DNA of 64,000 nt from Crocinitomix sp. (GCA_013138735.1 WTCE01000063.1:62001-126000); one strand, 5' to 3'; counted from the stretch's first letter, positions 36,647-45,324 are shown. The notes: a model not told the origin generated them from the sequence alone. A program made the numbers and translations.

Positions 36647-38443
36647 CTAATTAATCATAACCATTGCGGCTTTTAAGGTTAATTGTGCGCCGCCTTGTAC
36701 GCTTGCTGTTGCACTACCTTCTGCAGAAAACTCCATACTGGCGGTGCTTTTAATATTTAAACCTGATGTTTTCACATCTCCGCCAGAGGCTTCGATATTC
36801 ACCCCTTGCGTTCCTTTTAGATTCAAAGATCCGTCTGCTTTAATAGTGATATCTTTTGGACTACTCATAGTAATCCCACTTGAGGTCATTTCAATCTTGT
36901 TGCTATTTTGATCTGTTATCATAATTGATTTATCCTTGTCACTAAAAATGACTTTATTGTCGCCAGGTGTAGTTAAAGTCAGCACCTTATTTTCATCATC
37001 AAATTGAATGTATATTCCAGATTTAGAAACGATTGCTTTTAAAGGGTTTTTCTCGGCAGGATCTAGTCCTGCAAAAGGTTTGTTCTTTTCGCTATATAAG
37101 CTCCCTAGGATGACAGGATATCTTGGGTCTTCATTTAAAAAACCAACAACCACTTCATCTCCTACCTCAGGCATAAAAAATGCACCTGCACCAGAAGTGG
37201 AATAAAAATTAGATAAACGGGCCCAAATCCCTTCTCCTGCGGCATCAAACAAAGGTATTTCCACCAAAATTCTATAAGCCGTGTCGGGATCTTCATACAT
37301 CTTTTTTACAGTGCCATTAAATAAGCCTGAAGCACCTGGTAAAAGTCCGCTGGCCGGCGGCGCCATCACATCTGGCTCTTCTGTAAACCACATATCTGAC
37401 AAGCCGATTGTGGCCTCTGTAAACCAATTCCCTCCAGATATATCATGTATCACTCCCGAAACCAAATGATCTCCATTAAAGCGATCTCCGAGTCCAGCAA
37501 GCGTAATATAATCACCAGTATCTACCAAACTAGTTCCTTGAAACTTTGCATCTCCCCTAATTTTGGCAAAACTGCTTTTTACTAATTGCGCCTTTGCCCA
37601 GTTAGTTAAGTCTGCTGCTTCCAAATTGGCTCCTGTTGTTAAATCATAATCCTTTAAGCCAACAACCTCTGATAATTTTTTAGCAGATAAATTTCCTGGG
37701 CCAGGTGTGCTATTACTTGCTTCGCCATCAATTACTTTTTGCGTTTTATAGTCCCACGAATTTGCTTTTGCTCCGGCTAATTGATTTACGGAGTTCAATT
37801 CAGCATTAAATTCGTGTAAATTATTACCATATTCAATTTCGAGCACAGAAGAGGTATTAGCATCAGGTTTAGCAACAGTAACTTTTCCGTCAATAACATT
37901 CACGACAAAGCCATTCGCTTCTGCACGTGCCAATATAAAGTCCCAATCGGTAGCATAATATTGAACCTGCTCTGGCCAAGCTGTTGAAGTCGCCGAAACA
38001 TCTGAAGACAACCCACTATAGGTTCCAATAATGCTTGAAATGATGTCGCTATCTTTCTTTTTACTAAATGTTAGGTTTTTACGTCCAACAATCATTTTCA
38101 CGGCCACATCTCTACACTCAACAATAAGCATTGAGCCGATTGTATCGTCAATACGAATAGTTTGTTTGGTTATAATCCCTGCAAAAATGGTCTTATTAGA
38201 ACTATCATATCCTGCCTCAATAACAACTTTATTTCCTGGCAAGAATGTGCCTGAAGAGCTTGCAGCAAAAGTACCTGTTGATGCATCACCATCCAAAACA
38301 CTGATTTTAGCTAAAGGAATTCTGTTAATCCCTTTTTCAATGTGAATTGAATACACGCGCGTTTCATCAGGAATAACACTGCCATTCACTTTAACACTAA
38401 AGGTGACGATTCCACCACTTTTTATTGTTGTTGATGCTCCCAT
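36647..38443 (-). CDS. VgrG-like spike protein (Afp8-like)
   Basis: A 598-residue protein. Residues 1-350 match the gp27-like hub domain (FAGIITKQTIRIDDTIGSML, YYATDWDFILARAEANGFVV). Residues about 365-455 form the gp5 OB-fold (FYSTSGAGAFFMPEVGDEVVVGFLNEDP split by conserved Gly). The C-terminal 130 residues are a beta-helix with DKSIMITDQNSNKIEMTSSG and repeated I-x-I. It forms the trimeric spike. Its ATG overlaps the LysM gene's TAA by one base. There is no C-terminal effector extension. Confidence 0.92.
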   Translation of the reverse strand: MGASTTIKSGGIVTFSVKVNGSVIPDETRVYSIHIEKGINRIPLAKISVLDGDASTGTFAASSSGTFLPGNKVVIEAGYDSSNKTIFAGIITKQTIRIDDTIGSMLIVECRDVAVKMIVGRKNLTFSKKKDSDIISSIIGTYSGLSSDVSATSTAWPEQVQYYATDWDFILARAEANGFVVNVIDGKVTVAKPDANTSSVLEIEYGNNLHEFNAELNSVNQLAGAKANSWDYKTQKVIDGEASNSTPGPGNLSAKKLSEVVGLKDYDLTTGANLEAADLTNWAKAQLVKSSFAKIRGDAKFQGTSLVDTGDYITLAGLGDRFNGDHLVSGVIHDISGGNWFTEATIGLSDMWFTEEPDVMAPPASGLLPGASGLFNGTVKKMYEDPDTAYRILVEIPLFDAAGEGIWARLSNFYSTSGAGAFFMPEVGDEVVVGFLNEDPRYPVILGSLYSEKNKPFAGLDPAEKNPLKAIVSKSGIYIQFDDENKVLTLTTPGDNKVIFSDKDKSIMITDQNSNKIEMTSSGITMSSPKDITIKADGSLNLKGTQGVNIEASGGDVKTSGLNIKSTASMEFSAEGSATASVQGGAQLTLKAAMVMIN

Positions 38444-39117
38444 TACTCCTTAATTATTGGAGGGAAAAGTAGATTTGCCACTCCTTTTAAATTTCTAAAT
38501 TTATTGAGGCCATTATATTCAGCCACTTGCACGAAAAAAGAATTATCATTCCAAATTTTTTGACATAAACCAGGCAGAGTATCCCCCTCAACGACATTCA
38601 CTAAATGTGTCATGTCTGGTGATGCTTTCTTCTCCTCTTTCTTTACCGTTTCTGGAGATATATACTCACTAAAAGCAAGTGATACCTTTGCTCTAAGTGG
38701 ACTTCCATCTGGTTTAAAAAGGCTATAAGTTGTATCAAATGTTGATAAAACTCCTTTAAACACTAAGCTTTTCCCCCATTGCACTTTCACAAAATTGGGA
38801 CGGTGAATTTTACCATTGTAGGTATAGACCGTTTTTTCAAGTAAATTAATCTCGGCGGTTAAGTCAACCCTTTTTGAATCAACAATCCCAGTACAATCAA
38901 TTACAATATCAAAGGCCAACTTTTCACTCGGTGTACTGCGATATTTTTGCGAAGCCGAACTAGAATCGGGCGATTGTTTTATGTTGTATTCGACACTCCG
39001 GTTCCACTTCAACGATTCTGGATTAATCATCACGGTATAAGGCTTGCCTTTGAAAGCATTTTGAAAATCTTCATCCTCATAAGCCATTATTCGCAATAAT
39101 TGCAGTCCTGCTCCCAT
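38443..39117 (-). CDS. LysM-containing hub/inner baseplate protein (Afp7-like)
   Basis: A 224-residue protein. Residues 1-170 (YTVMINPESLKWNRSVEY, EKLAFDIVIDCTGIV) match the Afp7/gp53-like family, which starts with a similar beta domain. Residues about 172-222 form a LysM-like domain (VNVVEGDTLPGLCQKIWND, then LANLLFPPIIK-like). In eCIS this protein links tube and spike complex to the baseplate. It lies 9 bases after DUF5908 and overlaps the VgrG gene by one base. Confidence 0.85.
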   Translation of the reverse strand: MGAGLQLLRIMAYEDEDFQNAFKGKPYTVMINPESLKWNRSVEYNIKQSPDSSSASQKYRSTPSEKLAFDIVIDCTGIVDSKRVDLTAEINLLEKTVYTYNGKIHRPNFVKVQWGKSLVFKGVLSTFDTTYSLFKPDGSPLRAKVSLAFSEYISPETVKKEEKKASPDMTHLVNVVEGDTLPGLCQKIWNDNSFFVQVAEYNGLNKFRNLKGVANLLFPPIIKE

Positions 39118-39126
39118 CTTAGTAGT

Positions 39127-39297
39127 TTATCTTTTATATGCGGTGCGTTTAACGTTTTGATTAATCATTCGTTTACACGCATCTAATAATTCTTGTTTTA
39201 ACGCTTCTGTCTCTACCTCATTTCTATTGGTATTGACAGTTGCATCTTTCGTATGAATCACTGTTTTAATGACAATTTCTCTTATTTCTACTGGCAT
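39127..39297 (-). CDS. DUF5908 small eCIS protein, 56 aa
   Basis: ATG 39297, TAA 39127. The translation begins MPVEIREIVIKTVIHTKDAT, matching the DUF5908 family, which opens MPVEIREL and is almost always found in eCIS loci between tube and LysM genes. The last 26 residues form a helix (EALKQELLDACKRMINQNVK). It lies 6 bases after the tube gene and 9 bases before the LysM gene. Its function is unknown. Confidence 0.88.
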   Translation of the reverse strand: MPVEIREIVIKTVIHTKDATVNTNRNEVETEALKQELLDACKRMINQNVKRTAYKR

Positions 39298-39303
39298 AAT
39301 TTT

Positions 39304-39768
39304 TTAATCAAAAAGGTTTGAGACGGATGTATCATCTGAAATTTCGAAATAAGTATAAGCCAGTTCCAAGGTTTCCATCACGATTTCGCTCTCCTGAGCT
39401 TTGAGATCTGAAACACTATATTTAACTGGGTAGGCATTAAAAAATGTCCACATTTTACTTACGTTCCCTTCATCATCTAACAAACTCAACGAAACATCAT
39501 TGGGCACAATTGGCGCCACTAGCCCATTATCCATTGAGGCAGCGCACCAATCCAACAATTCTGATCCGTCGGGAATTAGGGCGCGTTTCAAAACCAAGTT
39601 TTGTCCCGTTACCACAGTAGGTAATCGATATTTAAACCGATTCTCTCCTCCACTAGTAACCTCCTCAACACTTAGTTCCTTAGAGAGGCCGGATGCTTCG
39701 TTAAACGCAGCATCCACCCCTTTAAAGGAAAGTTTAAAGTAAAATCCTACCGAATAATTACTTGCCAT
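39304..39768 (-). CDS. eCIS inner tube protein 2
   Basis: A 154-residue protein of the phage tail tube/Hcp family (Afp5/Pvc5-like): VGFYFKLSFKGVDAAFNEASGLS, VLKRALIPDGSELLDWC, VSLSLLDDEGNVSKMWTF and ELAYTYFEI are typical. It starts inside the end of the tube 1 gene (11-base overlap) and probably makes the first ring or rings on the spike complex, with tube 1 forming the main tube. Confidence 0.9.
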   Translation of the reverse strand: MASNYSVGFYFKLSFKGVDAAFNEASGLSKELSVEEVTSGGENRFKYRLPTVVTGQNLVLKRALIPDGSELLDWCAASMDNGLVAPIVPNDVSLSLLDDEGNVSKMWTFFNAYPVKYSVSDLKAQESEIVMETLELAYTYFEISDDTSVSNLFD

Positions 39769-40222
39769 TCTTAATAATCAGTTGTTCATGCGCAATTTCA
39801 ATTGTATCTACAGCCACTTCATTTCCGTCAGATTTCAAATCTGTACTGGTAATTTTTGTTGGCCACGCATTATTCAATGTCCATTGCATTGTTGTATCCC
39901 CATTTTCATCTAATAATTTGATAATTACGGTTCGTCTCTTAATTGTATTCATTGCAACCTGAGCATGCCAATCCCAAAATGTATTGTCGTTGACAAATAC
40001 GCCCCGCTTCATGGTAACATTGCCATACTTAACAATACCGGGCATTTTTTCGGTTGAAAATAGTTTACTATTACTTTTTCGGTATTCTATGATTTGATTT
40101 TCAACGTCCATCCCTGAAACTTCTTGAAAAGCTACACTTTTCAATTCAGTTCCTAAGTCCACTTCAAAGCGGAACTTCGGCATGGGCCATATAGCGTTCT
40201 CTTTGCTTCCGTCATCAGCCAT
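39758..40222 (-). CDS. eCIS inner tube protein 1
   Basis: A 154-residue tail tube/Hcp-like protein (Afp1-like): FRFEVDLGTELKSVAFQEVSGMDVE, TMKRGVFVNDNTFWDWH, RRTVIIKLLDENGD and NAWPTKITSTDLKSDGNEV. It stacks as hexameric rings, the bulk of the inner tube. It follows the sheath gene after an 80-base gap holding a possible internal promoter, as expected for a protein needed in many copies. Confidence 0.92.
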   Translation of the reverse strand: MADDGSKENAIWPMPKFRFEVDLGTELKSVAFQEVSGMDVENQIIEYRKSNSKLFSTEKMPGIVKYGNVTMKRGVFVNDNTFWDWHAQVAMNTIKRRTVIIKLLDENGDTTMQWTLNNAWPTKITSTDLKSDGNEVAVDTIEIAHEQLIIKNGK

Positions 40223-40281
40223 AATATATATTTTTAGTTTTATATTTATTTTAAACGTTCGATTCCTTTTTATTTAAGTAT

Positions 40282-40289
40282 CAAACCTA
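40282..40289 (-). promoter_or_regulatory. Possible internal -7 element before tube genes (TAGGTTTG)
   Basis: TAGGTTTG on the minus strand matches TAnnTTTG and lies 60-67 bases before the tube 1 ATG, in the 80-base gap after the sheath gene. There is no TTG at the -33 position, so the site is weak. It could add transcript for the tube proteins, which are needed in high number. Confidence 0.3.
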
Positions 40290-40302
40290 TTTTTAATTGT
40301 TT

Positions 40303-41874
40303 TTAGCTTTTCGCCATTTGTTGTTGGAATGTTATGATGATAAATTCTGCCGGATGCACAACTGCTACTTTAACAGATACCTTCATGAATCCATTCAATA
40401 TATCTTCTGAGGTCATTGTGCTTCCTAAACCACATTCTACGGAAAAGGCATCAGCTGCTGACGCACCTTGTAACCCTCCTTCTTTCCAAATTGTATTTAA
40501 GAAACTACCGATCATAACTTTCACAGCTTCCCATGTGTTTTTATCATTTGCTTCAAAAACATAGGCTTGCGCTGCCAACTTACATGACTGCTCTAAAAAT
40601 GTCATGGTTCGACGAACAGATAGATATTTCCAATCCAAACTATTTCCATCCAATGTTCGTGCACCCCAAACTAGGATTCCTAATCCATTAAAGAAACGAA
40701 TTGCATTCACAGATTTACCTGAAACAGCATCCATATTTAAACCGCCCTGTTGTGCTTCTGAAAGACGAATTGGCAAGCTTACTGAACTAACAATTGTTGT
40801 ATTTGCTGGAGCTTTCCACACGCCTTCATTATTGTCAGTTGTAGTGATTACTCCTGCCATTCCGCCACTTGGAGGCAACATATTAGCATCTGTTAAAATA
40901 TGCTTAATGATTAAGCCATAGATAGGACTTGCGTTTATTAAAGCGTTATTGTTTTGTGTCACAGTTAAATCAGAACCAGAGGCAATACCATCCATGATGG
41001 TTTTTACACTTGCGTTAGGATTTGCTGGTGGATTTAAAAGGGGTTCTAATTGAGTTGTATCTCCACCAAATAAGTTGGTATAGTCAATATCCTCATTTTG
41101 CATGATCGTAGTACCAATAAACGGATAATAGGCGGTACCATATTTTAACCCATTCGTACCTGCTCCATTTCTGAATGTCGTGATATCATCCATAAACAAA
41201 ATTGGATCTGGATTACGTCCTCCAATAATATCAAAGATGCTGACAGCAGTTTGCATATCCTCATTTTGAAGCATCATGCTTTGCATGAGTGTTGAATTAT
41301 TATCTACAGACAATAATGTCGCCTCAGGACAAATATACATTGTTGGTTCCATCTCATTTTTCAACAATTCTAAACCACCCTGCAAGTCTCCTAAAGAAAC
41401 ATTTGGATTTATAATTTGAGTCCCTGGAAGCATTGCTTTTCCAGAAGGAGCTCCATAAGTACCAACTGAGACAATATAAGCATCTCCTCCTCCATTTTCG
41501 AAAAAGAGTTTTATACTATTGTATAGGTAATAGACCGTGTTCGGATCGGGTACAATTGAATAAAAGTCAGCACCAATAAGCATATAATCGCCTTTTTCTG
41601 GTTGGCTTTTTTCTTTCACTAAATAATAAGACGGTGCATATTGTTTAGCAGCGCTGGCAGGTGCAGGCGGATCTGGGTAACAATAAATGGCACTAAACTC
41701 GGCAAAAGATGTGATTTTTTGTGGCACATTTGTATACGATTTCCCTTCGTATGAAGCCTGAGGTGTATATCCGATAAACGCTGGTACCGCTGTAGCAACT
41801 GGTACTACTGAATTTGGAAATGCGTTTTGCTCGTTAATATAGACACCTGGAGATTTGATGTTTGATTCAATCAT
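40303..41874 (-). CDS. eCIS sheath protein
   Basis: A 523-residue protein of the tail sheath family. The start IKSPGVYINEQNAFPNSVVPVATAVPAFIGYT is diagnostic (split across residues 6-37), and the C-terminal half contains WGARTLDGNSLDWKYLSVRR and VMIGSFLNTIWKEGGLQG, both typical of contracting sheath monomers. Only one sheath gene is present; Afp and Pvc encode three. It follows the cap/adaptor pair and precedes the two tube genes. Confidence 0.95.
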   Translation of the reverse strand: MIESNIKSPGVYINEQNAFPNSVVPVATAVPAFIGYTPQASYEGKSYTNVPQKITSFAEFSAIYCYPDPPAPASAAKQYAPSYYLVKEKSQPEKGDYMLIGADFYSIVPDPNTVYYLYNSIKLFFENGGGDAYIVSVGTYGAPSGKAMLPGTQIINPNVSLGDLQGGLELLKNEMEPTMYICPEATLLSVDNNSTLMQSMMLQNEDMQTAVSIFDIIGGRNPDPILFMDDITTFRNGAGTNGLKYGTAYYPFIGTTIMQNEDIDYTNLFGGDTTQLEPLLNPPANPNASVKTIMDGIASGSDLTVTQNNNALINASPIYGLIIKHILTDANMLPPSGGMAGVITTTDNNEGVWKAPANTTIVSSVSLPIRLSEAQQGGLNMDAVSGKSVNAIRFFNGLGILVWGARTLDGNSLDWKYLSVRRTMTFLEQSCKLAAQAYVFEANDKNTWEAVKVMIGSFLNTIWKEGGLQGASAADAFSVECGLGSTMTSEDILNGFMKVSVKVAVVHPAEFIIITFQQQMAKS

Positions 41875-41892
41875 AGATTTTATATTAAATTG

Positions 41893-42681
41893 TTATATGT
41901 ATATGTAAAGCGAGGATACAAATTGAACATCCCCGTTTTGGTTATTAATACTTGTGTTGATTGGTCCTGCCAAAGGCAAACCTTTAAAAATTATTTTTCC
42001 GTTGGGCAATTTTTCGTTTTGACTTTTTTGCGCTAAAGCATAACTCACTTTGCTCGTTTCAGCCATTAACACAGGTTCTGAAGAGCTAAAACAAATTGCT
42101 CTTTCACCATTTGCTGCGGTGATTTCCACAGGCGGATTGAATTCGCTAGCATTGCTTGTTTTTATATAACAATTTTCAATGTCCAACGCACTTTTATTGA
42201 TCACATAATAATTCCAAATTGATTCACTGGCTTGAAATTGGATTTTATAAATAGAACCAGTTTTTTTGGCGAGATCATCAAACTGGAAATTCACTTTTCC
42301 AAAAACACCGCTATCTGTTTCCAAATCGGGTTTAAGCAGGCCATCTTGTTCTTGACTTCCTGTTGAATAATTATAAGTTCCCATGCTTTTTGTGGAAATA
42401 TTTGAAAAGATGAAAAAATTCGAATCTTCTACATGCAATTCAAAAATGAAGCTGTCCATTCCCGTAACCTTTGTTATATAATCAAAATAAGCCTTTAGAT
42501 CATCTTGATCTTCGCCCACCAAAACATAAGAACCGTTTATTTCGCGCAAAACAAAGTTGTACTTTGCCATTACAGCGACTGTTTCTAGTGTCGGCTTTAG
42601 AGACAATGCAGGACATAAACCTGACGTATAATAAGTATGCTTCAATTGCAAGCCCGCTATTTCCGAATAAATTTTCATCAT
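41893..42681 (-). CDS. eCIS protein of unknown family (possible cap adaptor)
   Basis: A 262-residue soluble protein with beta-rich composition (FVLREINGSYVLVGEDQDDL, KAYFDYITKVTGMDSFIF). The ATG overlaps the stop of the cap gene by 4 bases. Its position, between the Pvc16-like cap and the sheath, and its lack of similarity to other eCIS parts known to me would fit the cap adaptor reported in the Algoriphagus system. This assignment rests on context only. Confidence 0.5.
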   Translation of the reverse strand: MMKIYSEIAGLQLKHTYYTSGLCPALSLKPTLETVAVMAKYNFVLREINGSYVLVGEDQDDLKAYFDYITKVTGMDSFIFELHVEDSNFFIFSNISTKSMGTYNYSTGSQEQDGLLKPDLETDSGVFGKVNFQFDDLAKKTGSIYKIQFQASESIWNYYVINKSALDIENCYIKTSNASEFNPPVEITAANGERAICFSSSEPVLMAETSKVSYALAQKSQNEKLPNGKIIFKGLPLAGPINTSINNQNGDVQFVSSLYIYI

Positions 42682-43250
42682 TTCACCGCTGCTTTATTAT
42701 CAATTCCTTGAACGTATGGAATTGTCTGAATTGTTTCTTCAGCTTGAATTGTAATTAGACGTAATTTATAGATAACTGAGGGCTGATATTTGGCGCCCAT
42801 TGCGCTCCATAAACTATGCATTTCATGATAAGTTATTTTCTCAATATCAAAGTTTAAACGGTCAATATCCGCTGGTAAGTTTGAGTACTTTGTTCTATCA
42901 ATGGTGCTATTTGCCTGAAAGAATTGAATAGTTGCGTTTAAAAACTTTAAAGTTTCCGTATAATCTTGGAAATTGGATGAAAAAAGTAAATCAAGATTAA
43001 ATCTTTCAGAAGGATTAACATTGACGTAAGACCCATTGTTTAATTGCTGATTGCGTCCATAAAATTGTTTATTCGTTTCTTGCTCAATGTTCAAGAGCGA
43101 AAGCACTATTTTATTTTTGTTTTCGTCAGGAATATCTCCGTTTGGTGAAATCAAATTATTCATAACCACCTTGTCTTCATTTAAACTGAAGGTGTTTTTC
43201 AGAAACTGATTTAATGCAGTACTTGTAAAATGTAAAGCTTTATCTAACAT
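42678..43250 (-). CDS. eCIS tube-terminating cap protein (DUF4255/Pvc16-like)
   Basis: A 190-residue protein with the Pvc16 N-terminal (DUF4255) pattern: ALHFTSTALNQFLKNTF, VMNNLISPNGDIPDENKNKIVLSLLNIEQE, LDLLFSSNFQDYTETLKFLN, and IEKITYHEMHSLWSAMGAKYQPSVIYKLRL near the end. It forms the hexameric cap at the end of the tube and sheath. It is the first gene of the operon, 28 bases from the predicted start of transcription. Confidence 0.88.
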   Translation of the reverse strand: MLDKALHFTSTALNQFLKNTFSLNEDKVVMNNLISPNGDIPDENKNKIVLSLLNIEQETNKQFYGRNQQLNNGSYVNVNPSERFNLDLLFSSNFQDYTETLKFLNATIQFFQANSTIDRTKYSNLPADIDRLNFDIEKITYHEMHSLWSAMGAKYQPSVIYKLRLITIQAEETIQTIPYVQGIDNKAAVK

Positions 43251-43285
43251 CTTGATTGGGTTATGTACAGCTTGGGGCTGGATTA

Positions 43286-43315
43286 CAAACTTATAAATGA
43301 AATGTGCTGTTTCAA
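43286..43315 (-). promoter_or_regulatory. Main promoter of the eCIS operon
   Basis: On the minus strand, TTG (43315-43313) is followed by 19 bases and TAAGTTTG (43293-43286), a good match to the Bacteroidota consensus (TTTG-N19-21-TAnnTTTG). Transcription would begin near 43279, about 28 bases before the cap gene's ATG at 43250. This is the best promoter seen in the window. Confidence 0.65.
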
Positions 43316-43356
43316 TTAAATGCTCATATACGATTTGTGCACAGTTTTTAAAATAG

Positions 43357-43375
43357 CGTAGACATTTCGTAGACA
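43357..43375. promoter_or_regulatory. Direct repeat upstream of the eCIS promoter
   Basis: CGTAGACA occurs at 43357-43364 and 43368-43375, an 11-base period that places both copies on one face of the helix. ACAGTTTTT occurs near both ends (43341-43349 and 43373-43381). The repeat lies 42-60 bases upstream of the -33 element, a usual place for an activator. The LuxR-type protein encoded next to it is a candidate. Confidence 0.45.
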
Positions 43376-43440
43376 GTTTTTTTTTGAATGGCTTCTCGAT
43401 ACTATTTTTACAATGTAAAAATCACTCAAAGTAACTGGGG

Positions 43441-43583
43441 TTTTTGATGGTTTGATACGATTTGACAGGGTTTTGATGGTTTGATGGCTGAATGATTGAA
43501 TGCATAAATGGTTGAATGAACAATTATCAATGTGCAATGCGTTTTGACCTGAGTTGAATGTTGAATGGTTGAATGGTTGAATG
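43441..43583. repeat. TTGATGG/GTTGAATG heptamer-octamer repeats
   Basis: Repeated TTTGATGG and GTTGAATG units (for example GAATGGTTGAATGGTTGAATG at 43563-43583). They fill much of the gap of 532 bases between the LuxR-type gene and the eCIS promoter. A short tract of the same unit recurs beyond the other end of the LuxR gene (44818-44850). No gene with coding character lies in this gap. Confidence 0.6.
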
Positions 43584-43782
43584 CGAAATCTAAAATGGAA
43601 CACTGAGGTGCACGGAGTGTAAAACTCGCCTTGCTATGCCGAGTCCTTCGCTAAAGGCTTCGACCGCCGGTGAAAGCTTCGCGAAGGCAATGAATTGTGG
43701 ATATTGAAGGTATGACTTCTATTTAATTAGACTTAACAAGAAAATAAGAATTGAAAAATTGATAATTGTACATTGTCAATTC

Positions 43783-44673
43783 TTAAGCTGTAATTCTATT
43801 TGGACGCGAATTTACGCGGATTAAATAATGCTCTAGGTTTTCTTCTTTGTTTAAGGCCATTTTCTTTTTTAGACGGTACTTATGGGTACGAACGCTTTCT
43901 TGATTTATCCCCATCAAACGAGTTATTTCATTATTTGAAAGGTTCATACGTAGGTAGCAACAGTATTTTAGATCTTTGGCTGTGAGTGAGGGGTGTTTTC
44001 GTGATAGGATTTGAAGAAAATCTGGATTCATTCTGTTAAAGTACTCCTTGAATTCATTCCAATATTTCTGATCGGATTTGGCTTGTTTGATCAATGACAA
44101 GATCGCCCTTAAATCAGTCCGAACGTCCTTTGAGGCGTTAGGCGCAATGGATTCGACTTGTATTTTAATCCTGTCCAAAATAGCGTTTTTTTGATCTAAT
44201 TCTAAAGCGTAACGACTTAAATCTCTAACACCAACACTGCCGTTTTGAAATGGAACAAATGAACGTGAATCAGGGTTTACAGGCGGATTCAATAATGACA
44301 ATACGGAGGACAATCGATTCGCTATTGAGACTTCATTCTGTGCTAATAAAAATGGATAGGTAAAAACATTTTTACCCTTTGGCCAACTTAACGGATTTAA
44401 GCTGTTGTTATGCGTAAAACAAAAAAGTGAAACATTGCTATTTGCTGATTTTGAATAAAACTCATTGACTACGTATTGGTTTTGTTTGAAACTCAAAATG
44501 ACGAGTACGGTTTTATCTTGCACCACAGCACGCAATAATTGATCAGGTCTTGAAAATGTAAGAAAAGAATAGTTTTTAAAGATTGGTTGACTCAAAGCAT
44601 TGAGCATAACCGAAAGATGCGACAATTCATCACAACCGATTAAAATGGTTCTATTTTCCTGTGGGATATGCAA
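43783..44673 (-). CDS. LuxR-type HTH transcriptional regulator next to eCIS
   Basis: A 296-residue protein. Residues 1-150 resemble a divergent receiver or ligand domain (ILIGCDELSHLSVMLNALSQ, TVLVILSF). Residues about 230-285 hold the LuxR/GerE helix-turn-helix (LTAKDLKYCCYLRMNLSNNE, then ITRLMGINQESVRTHKYRLKKKM). The annotated start is TTG at 44673; no upstream in-frame ATG exists before a stop, and starting at the ATG of MLNALS would cut the first domain. It is convergent in order with the eCIS operon (upstream of it on the same strand) and is the likely regulator. Confidence 0.7.
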   Translation of the reverse strand: MHIPQENRTILIGCDELSHLSVMLNALSQPIFKNYSFLTFSRPDQLLRAVVQDKTVLVILSFKQNQYVVNEFYSKSANSNVSLFCFTHNNSLNPLSWPKGKNVFTYPFLLAQNEVSIANRLSSVLSLLNPPVNPDSRSFVPFQNGSVGVRDLSRYALELDQKNAILDRIKIQVESIAPNASKDVRTDLRAILSLIKQAKSDQKYWNEFKEYFNRMNPDFLQILSRKHPSLTAKDLKYCCYLRMNLSNNEITRLMGINQESVRTHKYRLKKKMALNKEENLEHYLIRVNSRPNRITA

Positions 44674-44817
44674 GCTAATAGTTAAGTTAGGTGTTCCTAA
44701 ATGAATTCAAAAAAGCTAGGTATCAGAATAAATCAAGGGAAACAATACTAATCATAAAAGACTAATAATCAACTCGTATAAATACCTTTTTGGATGGAAG
44801 TGGTGTTAATACGTGCT

Positions 44818-44850
44818 GTTCAATGTTCAATGATTGAATGGTTGAATGAT
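44818..44850. repeat. Second GTTGAATG repeat tract
   Basis: CAATGATTGAATGGTTGAATG repeats the unit seen at 43441-43583, now on the far side of the LuxR-type gene. A segment CCTGAGCTTGACGAAGGACT follows at 44891-44910, a type of dispersed repeat common in flavobacterial genomes. Together they mark a repeat-rich boundary of the eCIS region. Confidence 0.5.
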
Positions 44851-44967
44851 TTATTGGAAAATCTAAGAGTGTAGGGGTCTAAGCTGTTATCCTGAGCTTG
44901 ACGAAGGACTAACAGCGAAGCGATCTAATATCTTTTTTAATGGTTTAATGATGGTGGTGTGCTGCAG

Positions 44968-45237
44968 TTATTTCTTGCTACATACTGGACAAACTCCGCC
45001 GGTTGGTGTATTCTTTAACTTAATCCCGTCAACATGCTTAACGACAAAATCTTGAATAAAAGCATAGTTTTCACGACCTGCATTTACGTCTATTTGATGA
45101 TCACGAACGATATCACGGACTTTGTTATCATATTCTGAATGTCCCCAACAAATTGCACAAACGCCTTCAGGAGCTGCTAATTCTTCCCCTTTTTCTTTTC
45201 CTCTTAAGTAATTTAATACCGAATCTAATAAACTCAT
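44968..45237 (-). CDS. Small zinc-ribbon-like protein, 89 aa
   Basis: Starts MSLLDSVLNYLRGKEKGEEL; the upstream ATG at 45255 is less likely because the conserved start is MSLLD. Two CxxC pairs (CAICW near residue 29, CPVCSKK at the end) could bind one zinc. The segment NYAFIQDFVVKHVDGIKL lies between them. Conserved small proteins of this type are found in Bacteroidota without known function. Independent of the eCIS genes. Confidence 0.65.
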   Translation of the reverse strand: MSLLDSVLNYLRGKEKGEELAAPEGVCAICWGHSEYDNKVRDIVRDHQIDVNAGRENYAFIQDFVVKHVDGIKLKNTPTGGVCPVCSKK

Positions 45238-45324
45238 AGTTCTTGTTTTTCTCATTGTCGAAATAATGTCACAAAACTTACAATGAATTATGGCAGAGAT
45301 TAATCAATAACCTTTCACATTTAT

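Noticed and set aside
43316-43603. Minus-strand open frame of 95 codons in the promoter gap
   Set aside because: It translates the GTTGAATG repeats into FNHSTFN-like units and overlaps the eCIS promoter; no coding signs.
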